Notes: a model not told the origin generated them from the letters alone. Positions 8,420 to 17,632 are shown, numbered from the stretch's first letter. The stretch is 64,000 nt of DNA from Pyxidicoccus trucidator (GCF_010894435.1 NZ_JAAIXZ010000002.1:682001-746000), one strand, 5' to 3'. Program-made: numbers and translations.

Positions 8420-9115
8420 ATGGCGACCATGAAGTGCCCGAAGTGCGGCCGTGCCCTCGACGTGACGGGGCTCGCACCGGGCTCCGGCATCACCTGCGCG
8501 TGCGGCAACGTGACCTCCGTCCCGGCGGGGTCCAGCCGGAAGACGCTCTACATCATCCTCGGCGTCGTCGCGGTGCTGCTGGCCTGCCCGTGCGTGGGCA
8601 TGATTTCCGCCATCGCGATTCCCAACTTCATCAGGTTCCAGGCCCGCTCGAAGCAGTCGGAGTGCAAGGCGAACCTGAAGGCGTGGTACTCGGCCCAGCA
8701 GGCGCACTACGCCGACGCCAACACCTACGAGCCGAACCTCGCGAAGGTGGGCTTCGCGCCCGAGCGGGGCAACCGCTACGCCTACTTCGCGGGCCAGGGC
8801 CCGGTCGAGGCTCGCACCCAGGCCCAGGCGGAGCCGACGGAGGGCGCGGTGGCCGTGAGTGTGGACACCTTCCGCCACGGCACCATGCAGCCCCTCTCCA
8901 CGGCGGACCTGCCCCCGGACGTGGCCGAGCGGCTCGGCCTGTCCGGCCAGTGCCCCGACTGCAACATCACCATGGCGTGCATCGGGAACGTCGACAACGA
9001 CCCGGCGCTGGACGTGTGGGTCATCTCCACGGGGGACCTCGATCTCCAGGACGAGGACGGCCTGGCCGCGCAGGCAGGCGTCCCCTTGAACCTCGTGAGC
9101 GACCTCACGAACTGA
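8420..9115 (+). CDS. Zinc-ribbon protein fused to a type IV pilin-like core
   Basis: Residues 6-29 form a zinc ribbon (CPKC at 6-9, CACG at 26-29). A membrane helix follows (about 42-68) that runs directly into SAIAIPNFIRFQARSKQSE, the hallmark end of the alpha1 helix of pilins and type II pseudopilins, then a globular pilin-like domain with several Cys. The prepilin peptidase site (G/F) and Glu5 are absent because the ribbon replaces the usual leader. It should therefore stay membrane-anchored with the ribbon in the cytoplasm rather than polymerise. ATG 8420 has GGGGGA 9 bases upstream. Confidence 0.8.
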   Translation: MATMKCPKCGRALDVTGLAPGSGITCACGNVTSVPAGSSRKTLYIILGVVAVLLACPCVGMISAIAIPNFIRFQARSKQSECKANLKAWYSAQQAHYADANTYEPNLAKVGFAPERGNRYAYFAGQGPVEARTQAQAEPTEGAVAVSVDTFRHGTMQPLSTADLPPDVAERLGLSGQCPDCNITMACIGNVDNDPALDVWVISTGDLDLQDEDGLAAQAGVPLNLVSDLTN

Positions 9116-9117
9116 CG

Positions 9118-9834
9118 GTGGGGGCTCCGCTCAAGCCGCTGTTCCTCCTCGCGGACAGCTCGCTCCTGTTCTGGCGGAGCGGGGACGGGCCGTTCCTGGC
9201 CCGTCTCCACTCGCTGCTGGGGGCGGAGCCGGGCGGCCCGTCACTCCATGCGGCCTACCTGGGCGCTTCCAACGGAGACGAGCCCGCGTACTTCGAGCTC
9301 TTCGTCGGCGCCATGGAGCTGGCCGGCATCACCCACTGCCGGATGATTCCCTCGCGGCCCTCGGACGAGGACCGCGCGTGGCTCGCGAGCGCGCACATCA
9401 TCCTGCTGGCTGGAGGAGACCCGCTCCTGGGGTGGGAGACCTTCCAGCGCAACGGGGTGGAGCCACTGCTCCGGCGGCGCCACGCGGAAGGCGCCATCCT
9501 CATGGGCATCTCCGCGGGAGCGATGCAGCTCGCGGCGAAGGCGTGGAGCGAGCCCCTGTCCGGCGAGGCGTCCCTCTTCACACCGCTCGCGCTCGCGCCC
9601 TTCCTCGTCGGCGTCCATGAGCAGCCGGACTGGAAGGAGCTGAAGCGCGCGGTGCGGGCGGCGGGCCCGGGGGCTCGCGGAATCGGCATTCCGCTGGGAG
9701 GTGGCGCGCTCCTGCACCCGGATCAGCGGCTGGAGCCCGTGCGCCACCCCCTGGTCGAGCTGCACAACGAGGGAGGCGTGCTGCGCGAGGCGCGGCTCGA
9801 CCCGCCCCTGCGTCAGTCGCTGGTGACGAGGTAG
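9118..9834 (+). CDS. Peptidase S51 family (dipeptidase E / cyanophycinase-like)
   Basis: The protein has 238 residues and starts at GTG two bases after the previous stop, so it is probably cotranscribed with the pilin-like gene. The S51 fold is supported by LLAGGDPLLGWETF and the nucleophile elbow GISAGAMQL with Ser132. This family cleaves Asp-X dipeptides or cyanophycin using a Ser-His-Glu triad. No signal peptide is seen, so it is probably cytoplasmic. The last 22 bases overlap the convergent AllA-like gene. Substrate is not determined. Confidence 0.8.
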   Translation: MGAPLKPLFLLADSSLLFWRSGDGPFLARLHSLLGAEPGGPSLHAAYLGASNGDEPAYFELFVGAMELAGITHCRMIPSRPSDEDRAWLASAHIILLAGGDPLLGWETFQRNGVEPLLRRRHAEGAILMGISAGAMQLAAKAWSEPLSGEASLFTPLALAPFLVGVHEQPDWKELKRAVRAAGPGARGIGIPLGGGALLHPDQRLEPVRHPLVELHNEGGVLREARLDPPLRQSLVTR

Positions 9835-10328
9835 GGCTCGGGCAGGGGACGCTCCTCGCAGTCGCGCGCGGTGCCGTCCTCCCACGCGAGCATCAGCAGG
9901 TCCGCCGGCCCGTCGAGCGCGATGATGGGGTGGTGCCACAGCCCCGCGCGGTAGTTCACGCCCTGGCCGGGGCCGCACACGAAGGCGCGGAGCTGGGAGA
10001 GGTCCGGCTCGCCGCGCGCGTCATCCGGGCACACGACGACGAGGAAGCGCTGGCACGACAGCGCCACGAACATCTGCGTCGAGCACGGGTGCCGTTCGAG
10101 CAGCCGCACCTCGAAGGGCAGCGTCTTCGCCACGGAGCGGAACACCGCGAGGTTGGGCTCCGCCTGGGGCCGGCTGCCTGCCAGACGGGCCACCCTGTCG
10201 AACCGGGTGGCGGTCCCCTGGTTGGCGGTGGAGCCCCCAGAGAGTCCCAGGCCGATGACGTCACCGAAGGGGGCAAAGGCTTCGCGTGTGAGGGGCTGTG
10301 CCCGGAGCGGCACTCGCGGCGTGTCCAT
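9813..10328 (-). CDS. Ureidoglycolate lyase (AllA) family protein
   Basis: The 171-residue protein opens with PLTREAFAPFGDVIGL and contains GVNYRAGLWHHPIIAL, both typical of AllA cupin-fold ureidoglycolate lyases, which release urea from ureidoglycolate in purine or allantoin breakdown. No other purine-catabolism gene lies nearby, so the physiological substrate could differ. It converges with and overlaps the S51 peptidase gene at its 3' end, and its start faces the M14 peptidase gene only 60 bases away. Confidence 0.85.
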   Translation of the reverse strand: MDTPRVPLRAQPLTREAFAPFGDVIGLGLSGGSTANQGTATRFDRVARLAGSRPQAEPNLAVFRSVAKTLPFEVRLLERHPCSTQMFVALSCQRFLVVVCPDDARGEPDLSQLRAFVCGPGQGVNYRAGLWHHPIIALDGPADLLMLAWEDGTARDCEERPLPEPYLVTSD

Positions 10329-10388
10329 GTGCCTGCATCTTGCCTCAATCGGGCGCTCCCGGCTGTTAGCATGAGGGCAGACAAGGAC

Positions 10389-11795
10389 ATGGTGATGGGC
10401 TCCGTCAGACAGACCTTCCGGCCGCGAGGCTTCCTGCTCCTGCTGTCCTCCCTCTTCCTGCTCGGCGCTGCGCCGCCCAAGACTTCCATGCGTGCTTCCT
10501 CCACCGTCTCCTCTCAGGCGATGCCATCTCCCGGGGTGCTCTCCGCGCAGTGGTCGGAGGCTCACTCGAAGGCGCTGCCACTTGCGCCCCTGGTGCGGCA
10601 CCCCGACGTGGAGAAGCACCTGAAGGCCCTTCGGGAGCGCGCGCCGGACCTCTTCCAACTGGAAGTCATCGGGCACTCGGTGGAGGGGCGGGCGCTGTAC
10701 CACGTGTCGCTGGGCACCGGAGCTCGGCACGTGCTGCTCTGGTCCCAGATGCATGGCGACGAGCCGACCGCCACCACGGCCCTGCTCGACTTCCTCGAGT
10801 ACGTGCGGACGCACCGCCAGGAGCCGTGGGTTGCGCGGATGCTCGGGGCGCTGACGCTCCACGCCGTGCCGCTGCTCAACCCCGACGGCGCCGAGCGCTT
10901 CCAGCGCCGCAACGCGCAGGGCATCGACATCAACCGGGATGCGCTCGCGCTCCAGACGCCGGAGGCGAGGGCGTTGAAGGGGCTTCGCGACAGGCTCAAG
11001 CCCTTCATCGGCTTCAACCTCCACAACCAGGACTGGCGCCACGCGGTGGGCCGGACGGGGCGTCCTGCGTCCATCTCCCTGCTCGCGGCGGCCTTCGACG
11101 AGAAGCGGAGCGACAACCCGGGGCGGCTGCTGGCCAAGAAGGTGTGCGCGGTGATTCGCGACGCGGTGGAGACGCTCGCGCCGGGGCAGGTGGGGCGCTA
11201 CGACGACTCCTTCGAGGTGCGCGCCTTCGGCGACAACATGACGCGCTGGGGGACGCCGTCGGTCCTCATCGAAACGGGCGCCTGGACGTCGCTGCCGCCG
11301 GACGAGCCGCTGGTCCGGCTCAACTTCGTCGCGCTGGCCACGGCCCTGGACGCGCTCGCCACCGGCAAGGCGGCGGAGGCGGACGTGGCGCGCTACGACT
11401 CCATCCCGGAGAACGTCAGCTCGGGCCTGGTGTACGTGCTGCTCAAGGACGTGGGCCTGTTCGGCGCGGATGGGAAGCCCTTCACCGCGGACGTGGGCAT
11501 CGCCGTCACGCGCGAGGTGCGGCGGAAGGGCCAGCAGCTCGAGCTGGCCCACGTCGGGAAGGTGGCGGAGCTGGGCGACCTGCGCGTCCTGGGCGCGGTC
11601 GAGACAGTGGACGGCAAGGGGTTGTTCGCCGTGCCGCTGGCGGGGCACTCCGCGAAGGTGGGTGACACCCTCCGCCTGGAGAAGCCCGGGAAGGATGGCG
11701 TGGAGCTGGGACAGTCCGGGGAGCTGCTGCTCCTGAAGGCGCTGGAGTCGGCGTCCACCTATCGCGTCGAGCGCATCATCCGCTTCGACGGGTGA
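10389..11795 (+). CDS. Secreted M14-family zinc carboxypeptidase
   Basis: An N-terminal signal sequence (hydrophobic run about 16-29) leads into an M14 catalytic domain. Zinc ligands are seen as HGDE (His122, Glu125) and FNLHN (His212), with NPDG and INRDA substrate-pocket motifs between them. A C-terminal region of about 120 residues may be an accessory beta domain. ATG 10389 has AAGG close upstream; ATG 10371 and 10395 are alternatives. It probably trims peptides or cell-wall peptides outside the cell, fitting the predatory lifestyle inferred for the host. Confidence 0.87.
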   Translation: MVMGSVRQTFRPRGFLLLLSSLFLLGAAPPKTSMRASSTVSSQAMPSPGVLSAQWSEAHSKALPLAPLVRHPDVEKHLKALRERAPDLFQLEVIGHSVEGRALYHVSLGTGARHVLLWSQMHGDEPTATTALLDFLEYVRTHRQEPWVARMLGALTLHAVPLLNPDGAERFQRRNAQGIDINRDALALQTPEARALKGLRDRLKPFIGFNLHNQDWRHAVGRTGRPASISLLAAAFDEKRSDNPGRLLAKKVCAVIRDAVETLAPGQVGRYDDSFEVRAFGDNMTRWGTPSVLIETGAWTSLPPDEPLVRLNFVALATALDALATGKAAEADVARYDSIPENVSSGLVYVLLKDVGLFGADGKPFTADVGIAVTREVRRKGQQLELAHVGKVAELGDLRVLGAVETVDGKGLFAVPLAGHSAKVGDTLRLEKPGKDGVELGQSGELLLLKALESASTYRVERIIRFDG

Positions 11796-11952
11796 GCCGC
11801 ACGGGCTCCGCGCCCGACCCTCGGTCGCCGTCACCGAGACGCTGGGCTTTGGACGCGCTCGCCTCGCGAAGTTTCTTCGGCTTCTGGACTAAGCTCGCCC
11901 GGCAGCCTTGAGACGACAGCGGGGCCTTCCTCCCGGCCCGAGGTGAAGACAC

Positions 11953-12891
11953 ATGAGAAGGTCCTTCGTGCCGGCCTGCCTCTCCGCGCTCCTGCTGCTG
12001 GCCTGTGGTGCGAGCACTCCGGGAGAGGGCACTCCGCCGATGGCGGACGCCGGGCCCTCGGGGCGATGGGATGCCGGTACCGGGTCTTCATCGGATGCGG
12101 GCACGGATGCTCCGACGAAGAGCGCCAAGCGGGGGATTGCCTTTGACCTCGCGACGCCGGCCGACCTCGCCGCCATCTCTTCCGGAGTGAGCTGGTGGTA
12201 CAACTGGAGTCCCCGGCCTCATCGGGATGTGCCCACGGATTATCGCTCCCGCTACGGGATGGATTTCATCCCCATGCTGTGGAACGGGAACTTCGACGCC
12301 CCGGGCATCGAGGCCTTCCTCAAGGCGAACCCGCACATCCAATACCTGCTGCTCCTCAACGAGCCCAACCTCGCGGACCAGGCGAACATGTCGCCCCAGG
12401 ACGCGGCGAAGCTGTGGCCCCGGTATGAGAGCGTCGCCGCGAACACGGGGGTGAAGCTCGTGGGGCCCGCGCTGAGCTGGGGCACGGTGCAGGGGTATTC
12501 GGACCCGGTCGTCTGGCTCGACGCGTTCTACGCGGCCTATCGCTCCGCGAATGGCAACCGCGCCCCGCGCATCGATTACCTCGCGTTCCACTGGTATGAC
12601 TATGGGCTCGCGGGTCAGCTCGACCGGCTCAAGAAGTATGGGAAGCCCTTCTGGGTCACCGAGTTCGCCAACTGTCACAGCCAGCAGGACGGCGCGCAGA
12701 TTGACTCCGTCGCGAAGCAGAAGGCGCAGATGGCGGAGATGGTCGCCGTCTGTGAGCGCCGTGAAGACGTGTTCCGCTACGCGTGGTTCACCGGCCGGTG
12801 GACGAATGACCCATGCTACGCGAGCCTGCTCGGCGCACCGGGAGTGGTGACGGAGCTGGGCGCGCACTACCTCTCATTGCCTTACGAGTGA
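11953..12891 (+). CDS. Lipoprotein with GH128-like glycoside hydrolase core
   Basis: The signal peptide ends in the lipobox LLLLAC (Cys17), followed by a Ser/Thr/Asp/Gly-rich linker to about residue 55. The remainder matches the Glyco_hydro_cc/GH128 type: KRGIAFD start, WWYNWSP, LLLLNEPNLADQ (acid/base Glu) and FWVTEFAN (nucleophile Glu), consistent with a TIM-barrel beta-1,3-glucanase. GAGGTG lies 8 bases before the ATG. It may digest fungal or other beta-glucan at the cell surface; substrate is inferred from the family. Confidence 0.85.
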   Translation: MRRSFVPACLSALLLLACGASTPGEGTPPMADAGPSGRWDAGTGSSSDAGTDAPTKSAKRGIAFDLATPADLAAISSGVSWWYNWSPRPHRDVPTDYRSRYGMDFIPMLWNGNFDAPGIEAFLKANPHIQYLLLLNEPNLADQANMSPQDAAKLWPRYESVAANTGVKLVGPALSWGTVQGYSDPVVWLDAFYAAYRSANGNRAPRIDYLAFHWYDYGLAGQLDRLKKYGKPFWVTEFANCHSQQDGAQIDSVAKQKAQMAEMVAVCERREDVFRYAWFTGRWTNDPCYASLLGAPGVVTELGAHYLSLPYE

Positions 12892-12951
12892 GCCGCGGGG
12901 GCGGGGGGGAGGGATTTCCCTTTCGTCACAAACCTGGGAAAACCCCCGGCA

Positions 12952-14745
12952 ATGCGAGTCGGCAAATATCAGCTCATCCGCAAGCTGGCGACGGGGGGCA
13001 TGGCGGAGGTCTTCCTCGCGAAGGCCGAGGGGCCCGGGGGCTTCGAGAAGACGCTCGTGCTCAAGCGCATCCTCCCGCATCTGGTGGAGGACCCGTCCTT
13101 CGTGGAGATGTTCCTCGGCGAGGCGCGGCTGGTCGCCGGGCTCAACCATCCCCACATCGTGCAGATCTTCGACTTCGGCGAGGCGGAGGGCAGCTACTTC
13201 CTCGCCATGGAGTTCATCGACGGCCCGAACCTGCGCCGGTGGGAGCGACAGGCCGCGTCGAAGGGGGTGAAGCTGCCTCCCGCCATCTGCGCCCGGGTGG
13301 TCGCCGCCGCCGCCGAGGGCCTGGCCTTCGCGCATGACTTCCGAGACCCGGCCACGGGCGAGCCGCTGGGGTTGATTCACCGCGACGTGAGCCCGGACAA
13401 CATCCTGGTGTCGCGGCAGGGCGCGGTGAAGGTGGTGGACTTCGGCATCGCCAAGGTGGCGGGGCAGAAGCACCGGACGCAGACGGGCATCGTGAAGGGG
13501 AAGGTCGCGTACATGCCGCCGGAGCAGGTGACGGCGGCTCCGCTGGACCGGCGGGTGGACGTGTACGCGCTGGGCGTCGTGCTGTACGAGCTGCTCACCG
13601 GGCGCCTCCCGTTCGAGTCCGCCTCGGAGCTGGGCATGATGAAGGCCATTGTCTCGGACGCGCCCGTGCCCGCGACGCGCTACCGGCCGGACCTGCCCCG
13701 CGTCCTGCAGTCCATCCTCACCACCGCGCTGGCGAAGGACCGCGAGGGCCGCTACCCGGACTGCCGTGCGCTCCAGGCGGACCTGGACCGCTTCGTGATG
13801 TCCACGGGCGTGCCGGTGGGGGCGTACCAGATTGCCCAGCTCGTCGAGCAGGTGGTGGACGGGCACGCCGCGCCGACGGCGCCCACGCCGGCGACCTCGC
13901 CGCGCCGTCCGGAGGTCGAGGACGGCACGGAGCCCACGCGGGCCATGGGGCGCGGCGCGCGGCGACAAGGAGACGGCGAGGAGCCGCCCTCCTCTGTTTC
14001 GTCCGTCTCGACGGTGAAGCGCCCACGGTCCGCGAAGGGCTTCCGGAAGTTCGTTCCGGCGGCGGTGGCGGGCGGGGTGCTGCTCGTCGCGGGAGGCGGC
14101 TATCTGCTGCTCGGGACGTCGCCAGGGGCGGACCTGCCACGGCCCCTGCCAGCCACGGCCTCCGAGACTCGCGAAGCGCCTGGGGCGGACTCGCCCACGT
14201 CGCCCGCCGTCAATGGACAGGGGCTGAGCGCCGCCGTCGGTCTGGCTCCGGCGGGCGGTGCGGCGGCTTCAGCGGACGGGGCTCCACGTGTCGGTGCGGC
14301 GGTGGCGACAGGAGCCGGGACGCAACCCTCAGGCACGGTGGGCGGTGCGGCGGTGGCGACAGGAGCCGGGACTCAACTCGCCGGCACCGCGAAGACTCTG
14401 GCGGACGGCGAGGAGATGGCACCGGAAGGTGGCCTTCCGACCGAGGGCACGGCGCCCGCGAGTACCGCGAAGGCCGAAGGAGGCTCCACGACGGAGCGGA
14501 AGGTCGTCGCGCGGCGGGAGGTGAAGGGAGACCTCGGCACGCTGGAGTTCCGCATCCGGCCGTACGCCATCGTGTACCTGGACGGGAAGAAGGTCGGCGA
14601 GACGCCGTTCGCTCCCATCGACGTGCCCGAGGGCATCTACGCGGTGACGGCCGTCAACCCGAAGCTCGGCAAGAAGGTGACTCGGAGCATCGAGGTGAAG
14701 GCCGGCGAGGCCAACGTCTTCAAGCTCAACCTGCTGGAGGAGTGA
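12952..14745 (+). CDS. Transmembrane Ser/Thr protein kinase with C-terminal PEGA domain
   Basis: Residues 1-285 are a Hanks kinase: ATGGMAEVFLA loop, HRDVSPDN at 143-150, DFGIAKV, YMPPEQ. A disordered linker leads to one membrane helix (about 367-389). The external part has an Ala/Gly-rich spacer with a 17-residue tandem duplication and a PEGA domain (about 527-597; LDGKKVGETPF...IDVPEGIYAVT). PEGA domains usually bind envelope components, so the kinase may sense the cell wall. No Shine-Dalgarno is visible before the ATG. The HRDVSPDN form is typical of myxobacterial kinases. Confidence 0.93.
   Translation: MRVGKYQLIRKLATGGMAEVFLAKAEGPGGFEKTLVLKRILPHLVEDPSFVEMFLGEARLVAGLNHPHIVQIFDFGEAEGSYFLAMEFIDGPNLRRWERQAASKGVKLPPAICARVVAAAAEGLAFAHDFRDPATGEPLGLIHRDVSPDNILVSRQGAVKVVDFGIAKVAGQKHRTQTGIVKGKVAYMPPEQVTAAPLDRRVDVYALGVVLYELLTGRLPFESASELGMMKAIVSDAPVPATRYRPDLPRVLQSILTTALAKDREGRYPDCRALQADLDRFVMSTGVPVGAYQIAQLVEQVVDGHAAPTAPTPATSPRRPEVEDGTEPTRAMGRGARRQGDGEEPPSSVSSVSTVKRPRSAKGFRKFVPAAVAGGVLLVAGGGYLLLGTSPGADLPRPLPATASETREAPGADSPTSPAVNGQGLSAAVGLAPAGGAAASADGAPRVGAAVATGAGTQPSGTVGGAAVATGAGTQLAGTAKTLADGEEMAPEGGLPTEGTAPASTAKAEGGSTTERKVVARREVKGDLGTLEFRIRPYAIVYLDGKKVGETPFAPIDVPEGIYAVTAVNPKLGKKVTRSIEVKAGEANVFKLNLLEE
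14293..14394 (+). repeat. 51-bp tandem duplication inside the kinase linker
   Basis: Two adjacent 51-bp units (14293-14343 and 14344-14394) begin with 29 identical bases and encode GAAVATGAGTQ plus six variable residues each. The period is in frame. It lengthens the extracytoplasmic spacer of the PEGA kinase and may vary between strains. Confidence 0.85.
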
Positions 14746-14766
14746 GGGCCGCGAAGTCGCGCGGGC

Positions 14767-15525
14767 CTACGGCTCGTCCTTCGCGGTGCTCTCCTGCGCC
14801 GGAGCCGCCGGAGCCGTCGGAGCCTCTGGCTGCGCGGTCTGCGCCGGCTTGCGGGGCTGGCCCACCACCGTGTCCAGCGCCGAGCCCAGGGCCGACCCGA
14901 AGCGCTGGCCTACCTCCGAGCCTGCGGCGCCCAGCCGGGAGCGCAGGTCCGTGGACGCGCGCGTGGGAGCTGGCGTGGCAGCCGGCGTCGTGGCGGCGGC
15001 GGGCTTCTCGGCGACGGACGCCTCGGCCTGGGGAGGCGCTGCCGCCGGCTCCTCCACTGGCTTCTCCGCGTCGGCGTCGCCCGTGCGCTTGGAGTTGGAG
15101 GCGGTGGTCCCCAGCTTGCGCAGCACCTGCTTGCGCACCGACTCGAAGTCCCGCCGGACCTTGGGCGCGACCTGCAAGGGCAGCGCGGACTCCGGCTGGA
15201 GCGACAGCCCGGCGCGGAACTCCTCCAGCGCCTGCTTCCGCCGGCCTAGGTCGGCCAGGACGATGCCTCGGTACAGCGCCACCTTCGCCTGCTCTTCAAT
15301 GGTGGACGCCACCTGCTTCGCCTGGGACAGCCAGTTGAGCGCCTTCTCGTACTCGAGCGACTCGTACAGGTGCTCGGCGCGCTCGATGCGGCGCTGGAAG
15401 GAGCTCAGGGCTTCCTCGGACCCGGAGGCGCCCGTGTCGCTTCCCAGCGCCACGCGGGGCAGGGTGCACAGGCACAGCAGTGCCAGCAGGGGTACCGAGA
15501 CTCTCAGGGGAAGGTGGGATTCCAT
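14767..15525 (-). CDS. Secreted TPR-like protein with Ala/Pro-rich tail
   Basis: The 252-residue protein has a signal peptide (hydrophobic 11-27, likely cut after VALG). Two TPR-like helix pairs follow (about 40-110; LYESLEYEKALNWLSQAK, ALYRGIVLADLGRRKQALEEF). The second half is low-complexity Ala/Pro/Glu. ATG 15525 gives a standard signal peptide; ATG 15543 is an alternative. It converges with the PEGA kinase gene, 21 bases away. Its role is unknown; TPR secretory proteins usually act as envelope scaffolds. Confidence 0.78.
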   Translation of the reverse strand: MESHLPLRVSVPLLALLCLCTLPRVALGSDTGASGSEEALSSFQRRIERAEHLYESLEYEKALNWLSQAKQVASTIEEQAKVALYRGIVLADLGRRKQALEEFRAGLSLQPESALPLQVAPKVRRDFESVRKQVLRKLGTTASNSKRTGDADAEKPVEEPAAAPPQAEASVAEKPAAATTPAATPAPTRASTDLRSRLGAAGSEVGQRFGSALGSALDTVVGQPRKPAQTAQPEAPTAPAAPAQESTAKDEP

Positions 15526-15724
15526 GCCTTCCAAACCTACCATGGGGCCCCGTTCGCGCGCTGGAGGCGCCGGGCCGGGGCAGGTGGGCCGTCTCCCTGA
15601 CTGTGCGGCTGGTAACAGCGGTTTCCACCTGGTCACTCCAGTTACCACTGTCTGACGGCATGGCGCCCGGACTCGCGGGCCCGCCTGCCTCGGAACATGC
15701 AGTCCCAGCGGTTCGCGAAAGAGC

Positions 15725-15740
15725 TGGCATGTCTTCTGCT
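15725..15740 (+). promoter_or_regulatory. Sigma-54 (-24/-12) promoter candidate for the secreted protease
   Basis: TGGCATGTCTTCTGCT matches the sigma-54 consensus TGGCACG-N4-TTGCW, with the invariant GG and GC exactly 10 bases apart. It lies about 100 bases upstream of the protease start, in the 316-base divergent gap 15526-15841. That gap otherwise shows only a loose GGTAAC/GTTACC inverted repeat near 15610-15652. Confidence 0.55.
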
Positions 15741-15841
15741 CAGGGAAAACGCGAAACGCCAGGGACACCTCCATCGCCCACGAGCAGGGGCCCCCCTCAC
15801 CCTGGCGTTCGCCTCTGCTCTGGGCTCATCCGACCCAATCC

Positions 15842-17395
15842 ATGACCCGAACCTTCCATTGGCTCTCCACCGTGACGGCGATGTTCGCCGGCATGGCCAC
15901 CCTGACCGGCCTCCCGACGTCCGCCGAGGCCGCCGCCTCTCAGGAGGCCCCTGCCGCGCGGGACGTGTCTCCGGAGATCGTCTCCGCGATGCGGCGTGAC
16001 CTGGGTCTCACCGAGGAGCAGGTCCACCGCCGGCTCGCCTTCGAGGCGAAAGCTCCGGGGCTCGAGAAGGCGCTGCGCCAACAACTGGGTGCGAAGTTCG
16101 GTGGCGCCTGGCTCGACGCCGCGGGTGGCCAGCTCGTCGTCGGTGTCACGGATGAGGCCAGCGCCGCCCGGGTCCGGCTCGCGGGCGCGCTGCCCCAGCG
16201 CGTGACGCGGAGCCTGGCGCAGCTGGAGCGCGTGAAGGCGGAGCTGGACGGCAACGTCCAGGAGCTCTCGCCCGCCATCCACTCTTGGTACGTCGACCTG
16301 CCCACCAACACCGTCGTCGTCTACGCGGATGCCGCCAGCCAGTCGCAGCTCCGCGCCGACGCCTTCGTGGCGCGCAGCAGCGGCGCGAAGGACGGCTCCA
16401 TCCGCGTCGTCCCGTCCACCCATGCGCCGCAGCTGGCGTACGACGTGCGCGGCGGTGACCCGTACTACTTCAGCAACTACCGCTGCTCGGTGGGCTTCTC
16501 CGTCAACGGCGGCTTCGTCACCGCGGGCCACTGTGGCGGGGCGGGCACCGCGACCACCGGCCACAACGGCGTGGCGATGGGCACCATCCGCGCGTCCGTC
16601 TTCCCCGGCAACGACTTCGGCTGGGTGGCGACCAACGGCTCGTGGACTCCGCAGCCCTGGGTCTACAACTACGCTGGCGCCAACGTGACGGTCGCCGGCT
16701 CGCAGGAGGCTCCGCTCAACGCGTCCATCTGTCGGTCCGGCTACACCACCGGCTGGCGCTGCGGGGTGCTCCAGGCGAAGAACGTGACGGTCAACTACTC
16801 CAACGGCCCCGTCTATGGCCTCAGCAGGACCAACGCTTGCGCGGATGGCGGTGACTCGGGTGGCTCGGTCATCTCCGGCAACCAGGCGCAGGGTGTGACG
16901 TCCGGCGTGGCGGGGACGTGCGCCAATGGCAACCCTCCGCAGACGTTCTACCAGCCCATCAACCCCATCCTGAGCACCTACGGCCTGACGCTCCGGACCA
17001 CGGGCGGTGGTGGCGGTGGCGCGTCGTTCATCTCGCGCTGGAATGGCAAGTGCATCGACGTGCCCAACTCCAACTTCTCCGACGGCGTGCAGCTCCAGAT
17101 GTGGGACTGCAACAACAGCGGCGCGCAGAAGTGGACCTTCATCAACGGCACGCTCCAGGCAGGCGGCAAGTGCATGGACGTGGCCTGGGCGTCGACGGCC
17201 AACGGCGCGGCCATCCAGCTCGCCAACTGCAACGGCAACCCGGCTCAGCAGTTCGTGCTGAGCGGCGCCGGGGACCTGGTCAGCGTGCTCGCCAACAAGT
17301 GCGTGGACATCGCGGCGTGGAATGGGAACAGCGGCGCCAAGCTGCACATCTGGGAGTGCACCGGCGCTGCGAACCAGAAGTGGGACTACCGCTGA
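15842..17395 (+). CDS. Secreted alpha-lytic-type serine protease with ricin-type lectin domain
   Basis: The preproprotein has a signal peptide (1 to about 30) and a prodomain of the alpha-lytic/streptogrisin type (about 40-190, PEIVSAMRRDLGLTEEQ). The S1 protease domain has His230 in TAGHC, Asp258 in GNDFGWV and Ser339 in GDSGGS. A Gly-rich hinge leads to a C-terminal QxW-type ricin B beta-trefoil (about 397-517), which would bind carbohydrate. The prodomain acts as a folding chaperone in this family. A sigma-54-like promoter precedes the gene and a strong hairpin follows it. It probably degrades prey protein. Confidence 0.93.
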   Translation: MTRTFHWLSTVTAMFAGMATLTGLPTSAEAAASQEAPAARDVSPEIVSAMRRDLGLTEEQVHRRLAFEAKAPGLEKALRQQLGAKFGGAWLDAAGGQLVVGVTDEASAARVRLAGALPQRVTRSLAQLERVKAELDGNVQELSPAIHSWYVDLPTNTVVVYADAASQSQLRADAFVARSSGAKDGSIRVVPSTHAPQLAYDVRGGDPYYFSNYRCSVGFSVNGGFVTAGHCGGAGTATTGHNGVAMGTIRASVFPGNDFGWVATNGSWTPQPWVYNYAGANVTVAGSQEAPLNASICRSGYTTGWRCGVLQAKNVTVNYSNGPVYGLSRTNACADGGDSGGSVISGNQAQGVTSGVAGTCANGNPPQTFYQPINPILSTYGLTLRTTGGGGGGASFISRWNGKCIDVPNSNFSDGVQLQMWDCNNSGAQKWTFINGTLQAGGKCMDVAWASTANGAAIQLANCNGNPAQQFVLSGAGDLVSVLANKCVDIAAWNGNSGAKLHIWECTGAANQKWDYR

Positions 17396-17470
17396 CCTGA
17401 GCCGGGTGCGTGCCCCGCCCGCGAGCGACAGGCGGGTGGGGTTCGCTTCTGGCACGGCGGGAAACCCACG

Positions 17471-17506
17471 GGCTCCCAGTCACTCCGCGCGTGAGTGGCT
17501 GGGAGC
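17471..17506 (+). terminator. Strong hairpin downstream of the protease gene
   Basis: GGCTCCCAGTCACTC pairs with GAGTGGCTGGGAGCC (15 bp, one G-T wobble) around a 6-base loop, about 75 bases after the protease stop. It is the likely terminator. Confidence 0.75.
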
Positions 17507-17529
17507 CTGATGCGTTCGTCGCTTCTTGT

Positions 17530-17549
17530 GCCTGCTCACGGGAGCAGGC
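17530..17549 (+). terminator. Second hairpin before the YeiH-type exporter gene
   Basis: GCCTGCTC-ACGG-GAGCAGGC is a perfect 8-bp stem with a tetraloop, 23 bases after the first hairpin. It may back up termination of the protease transcript or lie in the leader of the exporter gene. Confidence 0.45.
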
Positions 17550-17632
17550 TGGAGCCCAGCCATCAAGGAAGCTGATGGCTCATCGCTTCTTACGGCTGGT
17601 GGGCTGATGCCTTCGAGCGCAGCTTGAGGCGC

